DNA of 23,484 bases from JACQHM01 sp964535215 (GTDB lineage Bacteria > Methylomirabilota > Methylomirabilia > Methylomirabilales > JACQHM01), in the NCBI GenBank assembly GCA_964535215.1, contig CAZHST010000047.1:1-23484 (forward strand), written 5' to 3'. Shown piece by piece: positions 1 to 6,600 of the stretch. The translations under genes and the position numbers were made by a program. Positions within the stretch are counted from its first letter, which is position 1. Each line of letters opens with the position of its first letter. The notes under the pieces were generated by a model that saw only the letters and a list, made by a program, of their open reading frames with translations, made no database searches and was not told where the DNA came from.

Positions 1-392
1 TATCCGCCCCCCTGGTGCCCCCGCCGGAAGAACTCTACAAGGCTTCCCTGCAAGCCTACAACTACGGCAACTATGAGGAAGCGGCCCGAGGGTTCCAGAC
101 CTACATTGATCATTATCCGAACACCCCCTTGATCTCCAACGCCTACTTCTGGTTGGGGGAGTGCTACTACCGCCAGAACAACTTCGTCAAGGCCCTCCAG
201 TACTTTGACATCGTCTTGAAGGACTATCCCAACAGCAACAAGGTCCCGGGAGCACTGCTCAAGCGAGGCTATGCGCTGCTGGAGCTTAAGAGGGAGAACG
301 AGGGGAGGGCAACCCTCCAGGAGCTGATCAAACGCTACCCTGCCACCCGGGAGGCGGACATTGCCCGGTCACGGCTGGCGAGGCTCCGCTGA
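1..392 (+). CDS. cpoB: Cell division coordinator CpoB/YbgF, C-terminal TPR part (5' truncated by window)
   Basis: The reading frame is open from the first bases, so the true start lies upstream; the GTG at 15 is internal. The visible 125 or so residues hold three TPR-type helical hairpins with the features of the YbgF C-terminal domain: a YxxALQ-like opening, the pattern FQTYIDHYPNTPL followed by YFWLGECYY, then FDIVLKDYPNSNKVPGALLK, and a last repeat ending in ELIKRYPAT. In characterised bacteria this periplasmic protein works with the Tol-Pal system and couples outer-membrane constriction to septal peptidoglycan synthesis. The tol and pal genes would be expected upstream, outside the window. 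The stop is TGA at 390-392, 34 nt before the next gene. The family assignment is strong. The N-terminal coiled coil and signal peptide cannot be seen. Confidence 0.9.
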   Translation, partial: SAPLVPPPEELYKASLQAYNYGNYEEAARGFQTYIDHYPNTPLISNAYFWLGECYYRQNNFVKALQYFDIVLKDYPNSNKVPGALLKRGYALLELKRENEGRATLQELIKRYPATREADIARSRLARLR

Positions 393-426
393 CCTTTCAA
401 AGGCTTCACCTTCAGGGGGACATCCC

Positions 427-1140
427 ATGACGCTGGTGGTCGGCCTGACCTTTCAGGGCGGGGTTGTCCTTGCCTCGGACAGCCAGGAGGATGTAGAGGC
501 CGGCGCGATCCGTCGCCTTGACGTGCAAAAGCTCTGGCCCCTGGTGAACGGGTCAAAGGTCAAGGCGGCCATGGGGGCCTCAGGCCACCACGGGATGATG
601 GTTCACGCCTACGAACGGATCGCCGCCAGGATGGGATCGCTCAACCGGTTGACCAGGCCGGCCTTGATCGGCGTTGCCGAAGAGGCCCTGTGGGACCTAA
701 GCAAGCGCTATAAGCACGAGCGAGGGAAAAGTGTCGAGGAGGCCTCCTCCGAAGAGACGACGCCCCTTCACCTCTTGATCGCCGGGGTGGACCTGGAGCG
801 GCGGGAGCCTTTCGTCGTGTACCTCCCAGGCTCCGGGCCGGATACCGGCATCGCCGAGTCTCCCCATGACTACGAGGCTATTGGGGCGACAACCTATGCC
901 TATTACATCCTGGGGACCCTCTACCGGAGAGGGCTCGAACGGGAGCAGGCCCTCGAGCTGGCCATCTACACCATCGCGGAGACGGAGCGGATCTGCCCCA
1001 CGGTCGGGGGGGGCATTCAAGCCATCGTGGTGGACGAGAAGGAGGTGACAAAGCTCTCCTCCGCCGAGATCCAGGGGCTCCGTGAAAAGGTGGAGAAGCG
1101 TCACCAGGCCCTGGTAGAGGGATGGTGGCAGGCAGGCTAA
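427..1140 (+). CDS. Proteasome-beta-like Ntn hydrolase
   Basis: This 237-residue protein begins MTLVVGLTFQGGVVLASDSQ, matching the start of proteasome beta subunits after propeptide removal (TTTVGI...GVVLAxD). Removing Met1 would expose Thr2 as the N-terminal nucleophile. Asp18 and Lys35 fall almost exactly at the Asp17 and Lys33 positions of the proteasome active site, with one extra residue before the lysine. A glycine-rich AAMGASG segment follows, as in the family. There is no propeptide. The ATG at 427 is chosen because the purine-rich GGGGGA lies just upstream and because the homology begins exactly here; the in-frame start at 361 would add an unrelated leader overlapping cpoB. No alpha subunit, ATPase or Pup gene is present in the window. 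It could be a self-assembling ring like Anbu or HslV, or a different Ntn amidohydrolase. The fold is well supported; the substrate is unknown. Confidence 0.85.
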   Translation: MTLVVGLTFQGGVVLASDSQEDVEAGAIRRLDVQKLWPLVNGSKVKAAMGASGHHGMMVHAYERIAARMGSLNRLTRPALIGVAEEALWDLSKRYKHERGKSVEEASSEETTPLHLLIAGVDLERREPFVVYLPGSGPDTGIAESPHDYEAIGATTYAYYILGTLYRRGLEREQALELAIYTIAETERICPTVGGGIQAIVVDEKEVTKLSSAEIQGLREKVEKRHQALVEGWWQAG

Positions 1141-1913
1141 GGCTCTTCAGGCCCGACCCTGTCCTTCGCCTCTAACGGCACGACGATCATGGTGAGGTTG
1201 TCCGTCCCACCCCGCTCCCAGACCTCCCGGCGGAGGCGCTCGGCCGCCTCATCGGCCTTCTGACATGCCCGGACGAGAAGGCCAGCCTCCTCGGTGCCCA
1301 CCGTGTCCCACAGGCCGTCGCAGGCGACAATGAGGAACCGATCCGTGGGCTGAATCCTCCGGGTCCTGACCTCAGGGGTCGCAAGGACCCCGACCTCTTT
1401 GAAGAAGGCGTCGCCGAAGCTCCTCGTCGGCATCAACCCCCGATCGCCCCTGATGAGGTATGGGTAGGAGATCTGGGCGCCGGCCTTTCTGACCCGCTCC
1501 AGCTCCTTCGGGTGATCCAGCCGGTGATCCCGGGTCAAGGCGATTGTCCTGTCCCGGCCGACCAGGACAAGCCTGACATCGCCAAGATGGGCGTGGGTGA
1601 GCCGGTCACCGGCGAGGAAGAAGGTCCCGGCCGTTGCCCCGCTTTCCTCCCCCTGAAGCTCCTGCTCCACCTCCTCATAGGCCCCCTTCATCGCCTCCGT
1701 CGGGGGAAGGCCCCTGGAGAGGTTGGCCCAGAACCGTTCGTGGAGCCTCCGGTGGATGAGATTGACGGCTGCCGCGCCACCGTGGCCGTCGTAGACCCCA
1801 CCGAAGAGGCCCTCGGCCCTCTCATCGAGGCAGTACCGATCCTCCATCGAGGGACGGCGGCCGATCTCCGAGACCACCGCCACCCCCTTAATCCGTGGGG
1901 TATCTTCGCTCAT
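1137..1913 (-). CDS. PP2C-family protein Ser/Thr phosphatase
   Basis: This 258-residue protein consists of a single PP2C domain and would remove phosphate from Ser/Thr residues using two bound Mn2+/Mg2+ ions. The hallmark motifs are in order: SMEDR with the metal-site acids near residues 24-25, YDGHGG at 41-46, SGATA at 91-95, HLGD at 109-112, LTRDH at 126-130, the ACDGLWD metal motif at 197-203, and GGTDN at 235-239. No membrane segment or extra sensory domain is visible, so it is probably cytosolic. AAGGAG six bases before the ATG supports the start. It is convergent with the Ntn hydrolase gene and the two share 4 bp at their ends. It lies 56 nt downstream of tRNA-Phe on the same strand and could be read through from that promoter. 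No partner kinase is in the window. Confidence 0.95.
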   Translation of the reverse strand: MSEDTPRIKGVAVVSEIGRRPSMEDRYCLDERAEGLFGGVYDGHGGAAAVNLIHRRLHERFWANLSRGLPPTEAMKGAYEEVEQELQGEESGATAGTFFLAGDRLTHAHLGDVRLVLVGRDRTIALTRDHRLDHPKELERVRKAGAQISYPYLIRGDRGLMPTRSFGDAFFKEVGVLATPEVRTRRIQPTDRFLIVACDGLWDTVGTEEAGLLVRACQKADEAAERLRREVWERGGTDNLTMIVVPLEAKDRVGPEEP

Positions 1914-1969
1914 CGAAGGCTCCTTGGACGGAAGAGTACCTTCATCAAAGAAATCGAAGAAAGAAAGGG

Positions 1970-2042
1970 TGGGCAGGGAGGGACTTGCACCCCCGACACC
2001 TGGATTTTCAGTCCAGTGCTCTACTCACTGAGCTACCTGCCC
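1970..2042 (-). tRNA. tRNA-Phe (anticodon GAA)
   Basis: The minus strand folds as a 73-nt cloverleaf: acceptor GGGCAGG/CCTGCCC, D stem GCTC/GAGC, anticodon stem CTGGA/TCCAG with loop CTGAAAA (anticodon GAA), variable GTGTC, T stem GGGGG/CCCTC with one G-U pair, and discriminator A. CCA is not encoded, since ACCC follows. The D loop reads AGTGAGTA instead of the usual AGTTGGTA and the T loop reads TGCAAGT instead of TTCxAxT, so positions 18 and 55 are both unusual. A good promoter lies immediately upstream, which argues that the gene is functional. Confidence 0.95.
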
Positions 2043-2056
2043 ACCATACGGGTTCT

Positions 2057-2085
2057 TATATACCACAATTCGGTGAGCCTTCCAA
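2057..2085 (-). promoter_or_regulatory. Sigma70-type promoter for tRNA-Phe
   Basis: On the minus strand, TTGGAA (2085-2080) is followed by a 17-nt spacer and TATATA (2062-2057). Transcription would begin near 2050, about 8 nt before the mature 5' end of the tRNA at 2042. Both boxes match the consensus at four of six positions, and an overlapping TATAAG improves the -10. Confidence 0.7.
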
Positions 2086-2338
2086 GGCTTTTCTGGGGAG
2101 AGGAGGAGCTTGCCGGCAAGATCCTGTCCCCCTTTGCCCTTCCATCCCCGCTCCCCCTGGGATGGTTCGATGACAACTCGTGGTAGAATTGGCGTAACCG
2201 TTCAGCCCCCCTCGCCCTCCTCCAGGGGGAGGGAAGGAATCCCGAGGGTGGGCATAACCCTATTCCTTTGCCCCTGATCCTGCTAATTACCCTCTGTCAA
2301 GCGTTCTATCGTTCTGAAGCAAAGCCATCGGAGGCGCC
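2086..2338. other. Intergenic region between tRNA-Phe and nth, with two small palindromes
   Basis: I see no convincing gene here. Two palindromic sites are present. CTTGCCGGCAAG at 2109-2120 is a perfect 12-bp palindrome. At 2215-2233, CCCTCC and GGAGGG form a GC-rich hairpin around a 7-nt loop; it has no T-run, so it is not a classical terminator and may be a dispersed repeat. An extended -10 element (TGG then TAGAAT, 2181-2189) is the only promoter candidate for the downstream nth gene. Confidence 0.5.
2181..2189 (+). promoter_or_regulatory. nth: Possible extended -10 promoter for nth
   Basis: TGG directly followed by TAGAAT matches an extended -10 element, with five of six bases in the hexamer. 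No -35 box is recognisable at 16-18 nt upstream. If used, it would give a leader of about 140 nt before nth. Confidence 0.3.
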
Positions 2339-2995
2339 ATGGACCAGAGACAAATTGACCGGATGGTGAAGACGCTGAAGCGGTGGGCCACCCGATGGAG
2401 GCCGACGGCTGTTTCCGAGGTGGCGGAGGAAGGGCGGGACCCTTTCCGCATCCTGATCACCTGCCTCTTAAGCCTCCGGACGAAGGACGAGACGACCCTC
2501 CCCGCCGCCCGCCGGCTCTTCCAGATGGCCAGGACCCCTGAGGCGATGCTGAGACTTAAGCCCAGGACCATTGAAAAAGCCATCTATCCGGTGGGCTTCT
2601 ACCGGGCGAAGGCGAGGACCATCCTGGCGGTCTGTCGGACGCTGCTGGAAAAGTACGGGGGGAAGGTGCCGGATAGGCTGGAAGAGCTTCTCACGCTCAA
2701 AGGGGTAGGAAGGAAGACGGCCAACCTGGTGGTGACGAGGGCCTATGGTAAGCCTGGGATCTGCGTGGACACCCATGTCCACCGGATCACGAACCGCTGG
2801 GGGTACGTGAAGACGAAGACACCGGAGGAGACAGAAATGGCCCTGAGGAAGAAGCTCCCCCAACGCCACTGGCTCGTCTTCAACGACCTCCTGGTCGCCT
2901 TCGGCCAGAACGTCTGCCGGCCGATCTCCCCCCTCTGCAGCCGGTGTCCCGTCGAACAAGACTGCCCGAAGGTGGGGGTCATCACGCACCGCTAG
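2339..2995 (+). CDS. nth: Endonuclease III (DNA glycosylase/AP lyase)
   Basis: This 218-residue protein removes oxidised pyrimidines from DNA and cleaves the abasic site, starting base excision repair. The helix-hairpin-helix LKGVGRKTANL lies at 120-130; Lys126 corresponds to the catalytic lysine K120 of E. coli Nth, and Asp144 in VDTHVHR to D138. The C-terminal [4Fe-4S] loop has cysteines 193, 200, 203 and 209 with the C-x6-C-x2-C-x5-C spacing of the family. Length and domain order are those of a normal full-length enzyme. CGGAGG lies 4 nt before the ATG. It is a single gene that converges on tRNA-Glu, with about 90 nt between them. Confidence 0.97.
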   Translation: MDQRQIDRMVKTLKRWATRWRPTAVSEVAEEGRDPFRILITCLLSLRTKDETTLPAARRLFQMARTPEAMLRLKPRTIEKAIYPVGFYRAKARTILAVCRTLLEKYGGKVPDRLEELLTLKGVGRKTANLVVTRAYGKPGICVDTHVHRITNRWGYVKTKTPEETEMALRKKLPQRHWLVFNDLLVAFGQNVCRPISPLCSRCPVEQDCPKVGVITHR

Positions 2996-3087
2996 CGGCG
3001 AGGAGGCCCGGGAGCTCCGGTTGTCAGGGTGGGCGTTCAGGATCGGGGGAACAGATCCGGGCGGCTGCAACTGGGGGCCCGAGGGGG

Positions 3088-3161
3088 TGCCCCCAACCGG
3101 ATTCGAACCGGTGACCTCCACCTTGAAAGGGTGGCGACCTTGGCCGCTAGTCGATGGGGGC
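3088..3161 (-). tRNA. tRNA-Glu (anticodon TTC)
   Basis: The minus strand forms a 74-nt cloverleaf: acceptor GCCCCCA/TGGGGGC, D stem GAC/GTC with loop TAGCGGCCAAG, anticodon stem CCACC/GGTGG with loop CTTTCAA (anticodon TTC), variable AGGTC, T stem ACCGG/CCGGT with a canonical TTCGAAT loop, and discriminator A. CCA is not encoded. It has its own strong promoter. Confidence 0.97.
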
Positions 3162-3178
3162 GTTGGCGAGTCTTCCCT

Positions 3179-3207
3179 CTTATAGCACACCTTGAAGCGT
3201 CTGCCAA
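3179..3207 (-). promoter_or_regulatory. Strong sigma70-type promoter for tRNA-Glu
   Basis: On the minus strand, TTGGCA (3207-3202), a 17-nt spacer and TATAAG (3184-3179) each match the consensus at five of six positions. TGC directly before the -10 adds an extended -10 contact. Initiation near 3172 leaves about 10 nt of leader before the tRNA. Confidence 0.8.
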
Positions 3208-3230
3208 GGGGAGAATCCGAGGGTTTAGGC

Positions 3231-3259
3231 TTGATTCCCAAGAACCTTCCGCTTAGACT
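3231..3259 (+). promoter_or_regulatory. Probable promoter of the plsC-ech-bioY operon
   Basis: TTGATT (3231-3236), 17 nt, then TAGACT (3254-3259). Each box matches the sigma70 consensus at four of six positions. Initiation near 3266 would give a leader of about 40 nt before the plsC start. It is divergent from the tRNA-Glu promoter. Confidence 0.45.
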
Positions 3260-3304
3260 AAAGGCCAGGGTGATGGGGGGAAGGGCTCCAACGAAGGGGG
3301 ACCC

Positions 3305-3973
3305 ATGTACCGCTTGCTGTGGAGGTTCGGGCGGCTCCTCTTCCGCCTCCTCTATCATGTGGAGCTCCGAGGGACGGAACACCTCCCGGCCCGAGGGCCG
3401 ATCGTCCTTGCGGCCAACCACTCCAGTTTCCTGGACCCGATCCTGATCGCCCTGGGCGTCCCCAGGCCGATCCGCTACATGACCTTCTACACCTACGTGA
3501 AGATGCCGGTCCTGGGCTGGCTGATCCGGGCCTTTGGCGCCTTTCCGGTGTATCAGACGGGGATGGACAAACGGGCGGTGGCGACAGCCCTTAAGGTCCT
3601 GCGGGAAGGGCAGCCCCTCGTCATCTTCCCGGAGGGGAGGCTGACCAGGGACGGGAGGCTTCAAGAGGGGAAGCTGGGGGCAGCCCGGATCGCCGCCCGG
3701 GCGGGGGCCCCTCTGATCCCCATCTCCATCCGGGGAGCCTTCTCCGTGTACCCCAAAGGGCGGAGGTTCCCGCGCCTCCACGGTCGGATCTCGGTGATCT
3801 TCCATCCTCCGATCCCCGTAGACCCGTCCAGGAGCAAGGACAAAACCTACCTTGAAGACCTGACCCAAAGGCTCATGGCAACGATCCAATCGGGGCTGCC
3901 GAAAGAGGCGTGGCCCCTGACTTCGGAGGTGGGGGTCTCGAAGGAAGAGGGGCTCGCCCCTTCGAAGGGATAG
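3305..3973 (+). CDS. plsC: 1-acyl-sn-glycerol-3-phosphate acyltransferase (PlsC-like)
   Basis: This 222-residue protein belongs to the PlsC/LPLAT family, which transfers an acyl chain to lysophosphatidic acid to make phosphatidic acid at the inner membrane. The catalytic HX4D motif is NHSSFLD (His39, Asp44). The phosphate-binding FPEG motif is at 108-111, followed by RLTRDG, and the GAPLIPISIRGA segment matches block IV. The N-terminal helix is amphipathic and fits membrane association. AAGGGGGA precedes the ATG at good spacing. The last 20 or so residues (charged, Glu/Lys/Ser) extend past the usual domain. The next gene follows after 8 nt, so co-transcription with the enoyl-CoA hydratase and bioY is likely and suggests a lipid or fatty-acid theme. 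The exact acyl acceptor is not proven. Confidence 0.92.
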   Translation: MYRLLWRFGRLLFRLLYHVELRGTEHLPARGPIVLAANHSSFLDPILIALGVPRPIRYMTFYTYVKMPVLGWLIRAFGAFPVYQTGMDKRAVATALKVLREGQPLVIFPEGRLTRDGRLQEGKLGAARIAARAGAPLIPISIRGAFSVYPKGRRFPRLHGRISVIFHPPIPVDPSRSKDKTYLEDLTQRLMATIQSGLPKEAWPLTSEVGVSKEEGLAPSKG

Positions 3974-3981
3974 GAGACCCG

Positions 3982-4752
3982 ATGACAGACGTCCTCCTTG
4001 TCGAAGTTGAGGAAGGGATCGCCACCTTGACCATCCATCGCCCGGAGGCCCGAAACGCCCTGAACGATGCGGTGGGCCGGAGGTTGCTGGAGACCCTTCC
4101 GGCCCTGACCGAGGATACGTCGGTGGGGGCGGTGATCATCACCGGGGCCGGGGAGGCCTTTTCGGCCGGGGCCGACATCAAGGGGATGCGGGAGAAGACC
4201 TGGGTCCACCGGCTGGCCCCGGGCTTCCAGGAGGTGTTCGGGGTGCTGGAAGACCTCCCGAAGCCGGTCCTGGCCGCCGTAAACGGTTACGCGTTAGGGG
4301 GAGGGATGGAGCTGGCCATGGCCTGTGACATCCGGATCGCCAGCGAGCGGGCGAGATTTGGCCAGCCCGAGGTGAACCTGGGGATCATCCCGGCGGCTGG
4401 GGGGACCCAACGGCTGGCAAGGCTGGTCGGGGTCGGGAAGGCAAAGGAGCTGATCTTCACCGGGGCGATCATTGACGCCCATGAGGCCAAGGCCATCGGC
4501 CTCGTCAATCAGGTGGTCCCCCATGAGGAGCTGATCCCTCGGACGAGGGAGCTGGCGAAGACGATCCTCTCCAAGGGGCCCCTGGCCGTTCGACTGGCGA
4601 AGGCGGCCATCAACCTGACCTATCGCCCCGAGATGGCCCCTGGCCTTGCCTTCGAGAAGATGGCCCAGACCTTTCTGTTTACGACAGAGGATCGTCTCGA
4701 GGGGATGCAGGCCTTCATCGAGAAACGAAAACCCACGTTCAAAGGTCGGTAG
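3982..4752 (+). CDS. Enoyl-CoA hydratase/isomerase (crotonase family)
   Basis: This 256-residue protein is a typical crotonase that hydrates trans-2-enoyl-CoA to 3-hydroxyacyl-CoA in beta-oxidation or a related pathway. AFSAGADIKGM (59-69) and ALGGG (104-108) form the CoA/oxyanion-hole loops. The two catalytic glutamates of true hydratases are present: Glu110 in GGGMELAMACDI and Glu130 in FGQPEVNLG. GIIPAAGGTQRL follows as in the family. The ATG at 3982 is chosen because AGGAG lies 5 nt upstream and the homology begins here; an in-frame start at 3910 would lie inside plsC. The stop overlaps the bioY ribosome-binding site, suggesting coupled expression. Substrate chain length cannot be told. 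Confidence 0.93.
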   Translation: MTDVLLVEVEEGIATLTIHRPEARNALNDAVGRRLLETLPALTEDTSVGAVIITGAGEAFSAGADIKGMREKTWVHRLAPGFQEVFGVLEDLPKPVLAAVNGYALGGGMELAMACDIRIASERARFGQPEVNLGIIPAAGGTQRLARLVGVGKAKELIFTGAIIDAHEAKAIGLVNQVVPHEELIPRTRELAKTILSKGPLAVRLAKAAINLTYRPEMAPGLAFEKMAQTFLFTTEDRLEGMQAFIEKRKPTFKGR

Positions 4753-4762
4753 GAGAAGACTG

Positions 4763-5362
4763 ATGCGGAGCCGGTCCGATCGCATGACGCTGGTTGAAAC
4801 GATCCTGCCCGAGACGGGCTTTCTGGTCGAGCTGGCGCTCGTCCTGGGGGGGAGTGCCCTCGTGGCCCTCTCGGCCCAGGTCTCGATCCCTCTCCCCTGG
4901 ACCCCTGTCCCGATCACGGGGCAGACCTTCGGCGTCCTGCTGGTGGGGGCCTTGTTGGGGAGCTTCAGGGGGGTCTTGAGTCTCCTCACCTATCTGGCTG
5001 AGGGGGCGGCGGGGCTTCCCGTCTTCGCAGGAGGCTCGGGGGGGTATCTCAAGCTCTTCGGCCCCTCGGGCGGCTACCTGTGGGGCTTTGTCGTGGCCGC
5101 CTTCGTTGTGGGGTTCCTGGCCGAGCGGGGTTGGGATCGTCACCCCGCCAGGGCCGCCCTGGCCATGCTGGCAGGAAACCTGGTGATCTACCTCTTCGGC
5201 CTCCCCTGGCTGGCCCGCTTCGTCCCCCCCGATCAGGTCCTGAGGGCCGGCCTCTACCCCTTCATCCCGGGCGATCTCCTCAAGCTCCTCCTGGCCGCCT
5301 CGGCCCTTCCCTCCGGATGGTGGGTGCTCCAGCGCATCAGGGGGGGACGGGAGGCCGGGTAG
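4763..5362 (+). CDS. bioY: BioY biotin transporter (ECF substrate-binding S component)
   Basis: This integral membrane protein of 199 residues has about six hydrophobic segments. The BioY signature begins with the first membrane helix and the loop VSIPLPWTPVPITGQTFGV, then LLGSFRGVLSLLTYLAEGAAGLPVFAGG and the segment GPSGGYLWGF, with a conserved PGDLLK near the C-terminus. BioY binds biotin and imports it alone or with the shared ECF ATPase/T module; no EcfA or EcfT gene is present here. AGGAGA six nt before the ATG at 4763 supports this start. Frame-compatible upstream codons lie inside the preceding gene and translate to Arg-rich sequence. Its position behind an acyltransferase and a hydratase fits biotin use by acyl-CoA carboxylases, which is inference. 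Confidence 0.93.
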   Translation: MRSRSDRMTLVETILPETGFLVELALVLGGSALVALSAQVSIPLPWTPVPITGQTFGVLLVGALLGSFRGVLSLLTYLAEGAAGLPVFAGGSGGYLKLFGPSGGYLWGFVVAAFVVGFLAERGWDRHPARAALAMLAGNLVIYLFGLPWLARFVPPDQVLRAGLYPFIPGDLLKLLLAASALPSGWWVLQRIRGGREAG

Positions 5363-5384
5363 GACCAAGAGAAAGGGGGGCTCG

Positions 5385-5885
5385 GTGCTCTGCCGCCACA
5401 CCATCGCCCACTGGCGCCGCTTCGTCAAGGCCCCGGAAGGGGCTGCCCTGTTTGCGGCTTGCGAGCTCCTGGTCGAGGAGGGGGTGCAGGTCGAGGACTG
5501 GAGGACGATCGCCTGCACCTATTGGGGGAGGCAGCCCGAATGCCCCTTCTTCGAGCCGAAGGGGGAGGGGGAAGCCCCAAAGGGAACCCGCCAGCCCCTT
5601 GAGGCGGTGCAACCGGCCAAGGAGGTCCCTGGGGACCTGGAGCGGGCAGCCCGTCGGCTCACCAGGGGGATACGGGTGAGGCTGAAAGGGCTCATCGGAC
5701 GGTTCTTTCCTAAAGGGGGGAGGCAGGTCAGGTACGTTTTCACCCACCCCACCTGTGGAGGGACCGAGGTGGAGGCCGGGTACCTCCCCGAGTGGGGGCA
5801 TCCCAAGTTCCTCTGCCGGAGGTGCGGGGTGGCCTTCGACGCGGCCCTCGTCCGGCTCGGCTGGAAGGATGAGGAGGCGGGGTGA
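5385..5885 (+). CDS. Unknown protein with cysteine clusters and a possible C-terminal zinc ribbon
   Basis: I do not recognise this 166-residue protein. The N-terminal half (1-56) has Cys3, Cys26, Cys44 and Cys53, with CxYWGRQPECPFF near 44-56. The middle is a charged, Pro/Glu-rich linker followed by a basic segment (RLTRGIRVRLKGLIGRFF). The C-terminal 45 residues contain THPTCGG and later FLCRRCG, a CxxC pattern that could bind zinc together with the upstream Cys. The start is GTG at 5385 with AAAGGGGGG just upstream. It lies 22 nt after bioY, and its TGA overlaps the GTG of the next gene, so translation is probably coupled. Cytosolic location is likely because no signal or membrane helix is seen. 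Confidence 0.75.
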   Translation: MLCRHTIAHWRRFVKAPEGAALFAACELLVEEGVQVEDWRTIACTYWGRQPECPFFEPKGEGEAPKGTRQPLEAVQPAKEVPGDLERAARRLTRGIRVRLKGLIGRFFPKGGRQVRYVFTHPTCGGTEVEAGYLPEWGHPKFLCRRCGVAFDAALVRLGWKDEEAG

Positions 5886-6586
5886 GACGCCTTCTGAAGC
5901 TGATCATCGTCTTGGGCCTGGCCCTCCTGCTTTACCTCGGCTATCCTTCGCTGCTCATGGAGATAGGCCGTTATCTCCTCTATGAGACCCCCCTGGAGAG
6001 GGCTGATGCCATCCTGGTCCTCTCGGGAGGGGTCAACACCCCGGCGAGGCTCCTGGAGGCGGTGGATCTCTACCGGGAGGGGTATGCAAAGCGGGTGATC
6101 ATCACCAACGAGAAAAAGCCCGAGGGCTACGATCAGCTGGCCGCCCGAGGGGTCAAGCTCCCCTCGTCGGCAGAGAGGAGCCTCCAGCTCTTGAAGCGCC
6201 TGGGGGTTCCGGTAAAGAGCGTGGACATCGTCTGGGAGGAGGCCGACAGCACCTTGAGCGAACTTTGCCACGTCACGGCCTTCCTTCAGAAGAAGCCAAT
6301 CCGCTCCCTCATCCTGGTGACCGATCCCTCCCACTCCAAAAGGGCCTCGCGGATCATGGGGCTTTTAGCCAGCGGGACCCTCCGGGTCATCTCGCGCCCG
6401 ACAAGGTATCACGAGTTCCACCCAGACGCCTGGTGGCGGCATCGGGATGACCTCAAGGCTGTCCTCTTGGAGTACCAGAAGCTCATGAACTACTGGCTGG
6501 TAGCCGCCAAGGCCCGGGTCCTCTCCGCGGCCGATCGGCTCCCTGGGGTCAGGATCTCGGTCCGGGAGCATCTCTGCCCGAAATAA
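5882..6586 (+). CDS. DUF218 / YdcF-ElyC-like membrane-anchored protein
   Basis: This protein of 234 residues has one N-terminal transmembrane helix (about 5-24) followed by a DUF218 domain. The signature is ADAILVLSGG at 41-50, then LLEAVDLYREGYAKRVIIT, a Ser/Glu segment SSAERSLQLLKRLGVP, EADSTLSEL, and ILVTDPSHSKRA. These match the YdcF/SanA/ElyC family, whose members act on the cell envelope (lipid carrier or peptidoglycan-related) with poorly defined chemistry. Translation starts at GTG 5882, overlapping the previous stop by 4 nt. Its place in an acyltransferase operon fits an envelope role. Confidence 0.88.
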   Translation: MRRLLKLIIVLGLALLLYLGYPSLLMEIGRYLLYETPLERADAILVLSGGVNTPARLLEAVDLYREGYAKRVIITNEKKPEGYDQLAARGVKLPSSAERSLQLLKRLGVPVKSVDIVWEEADSTLSELCHVTAFLQKKPIRSLILVTDPSHSKRASRIMGLLASGTLRVISRPTRYHEFHPDAWWRHRDDLKAVLLEYQKLMNYWLVAAKARVLSAADRLPGVRISVREHLCPK

Positions 6587-6600
6587 AGAGGAGGTCTCTC

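Noticed and set aside
361..426. Upstream start for the Ntn hydrolase
   Set aside because: It would add a 22-residue leader overlapping cpoB, without a ribosome site, and would hide the catalytic Thr. Homology begins at the ATG at 427.
2468..3889. Long minus-strand open frame of 473 codons
   Set aside because: It runs antisense through nth, tRNA-Glu and plsC and is rich in Pro, Arg, Gly and Asp, the typical composition of an antisense frame in GC-rich DNA. No domain is recognisable.
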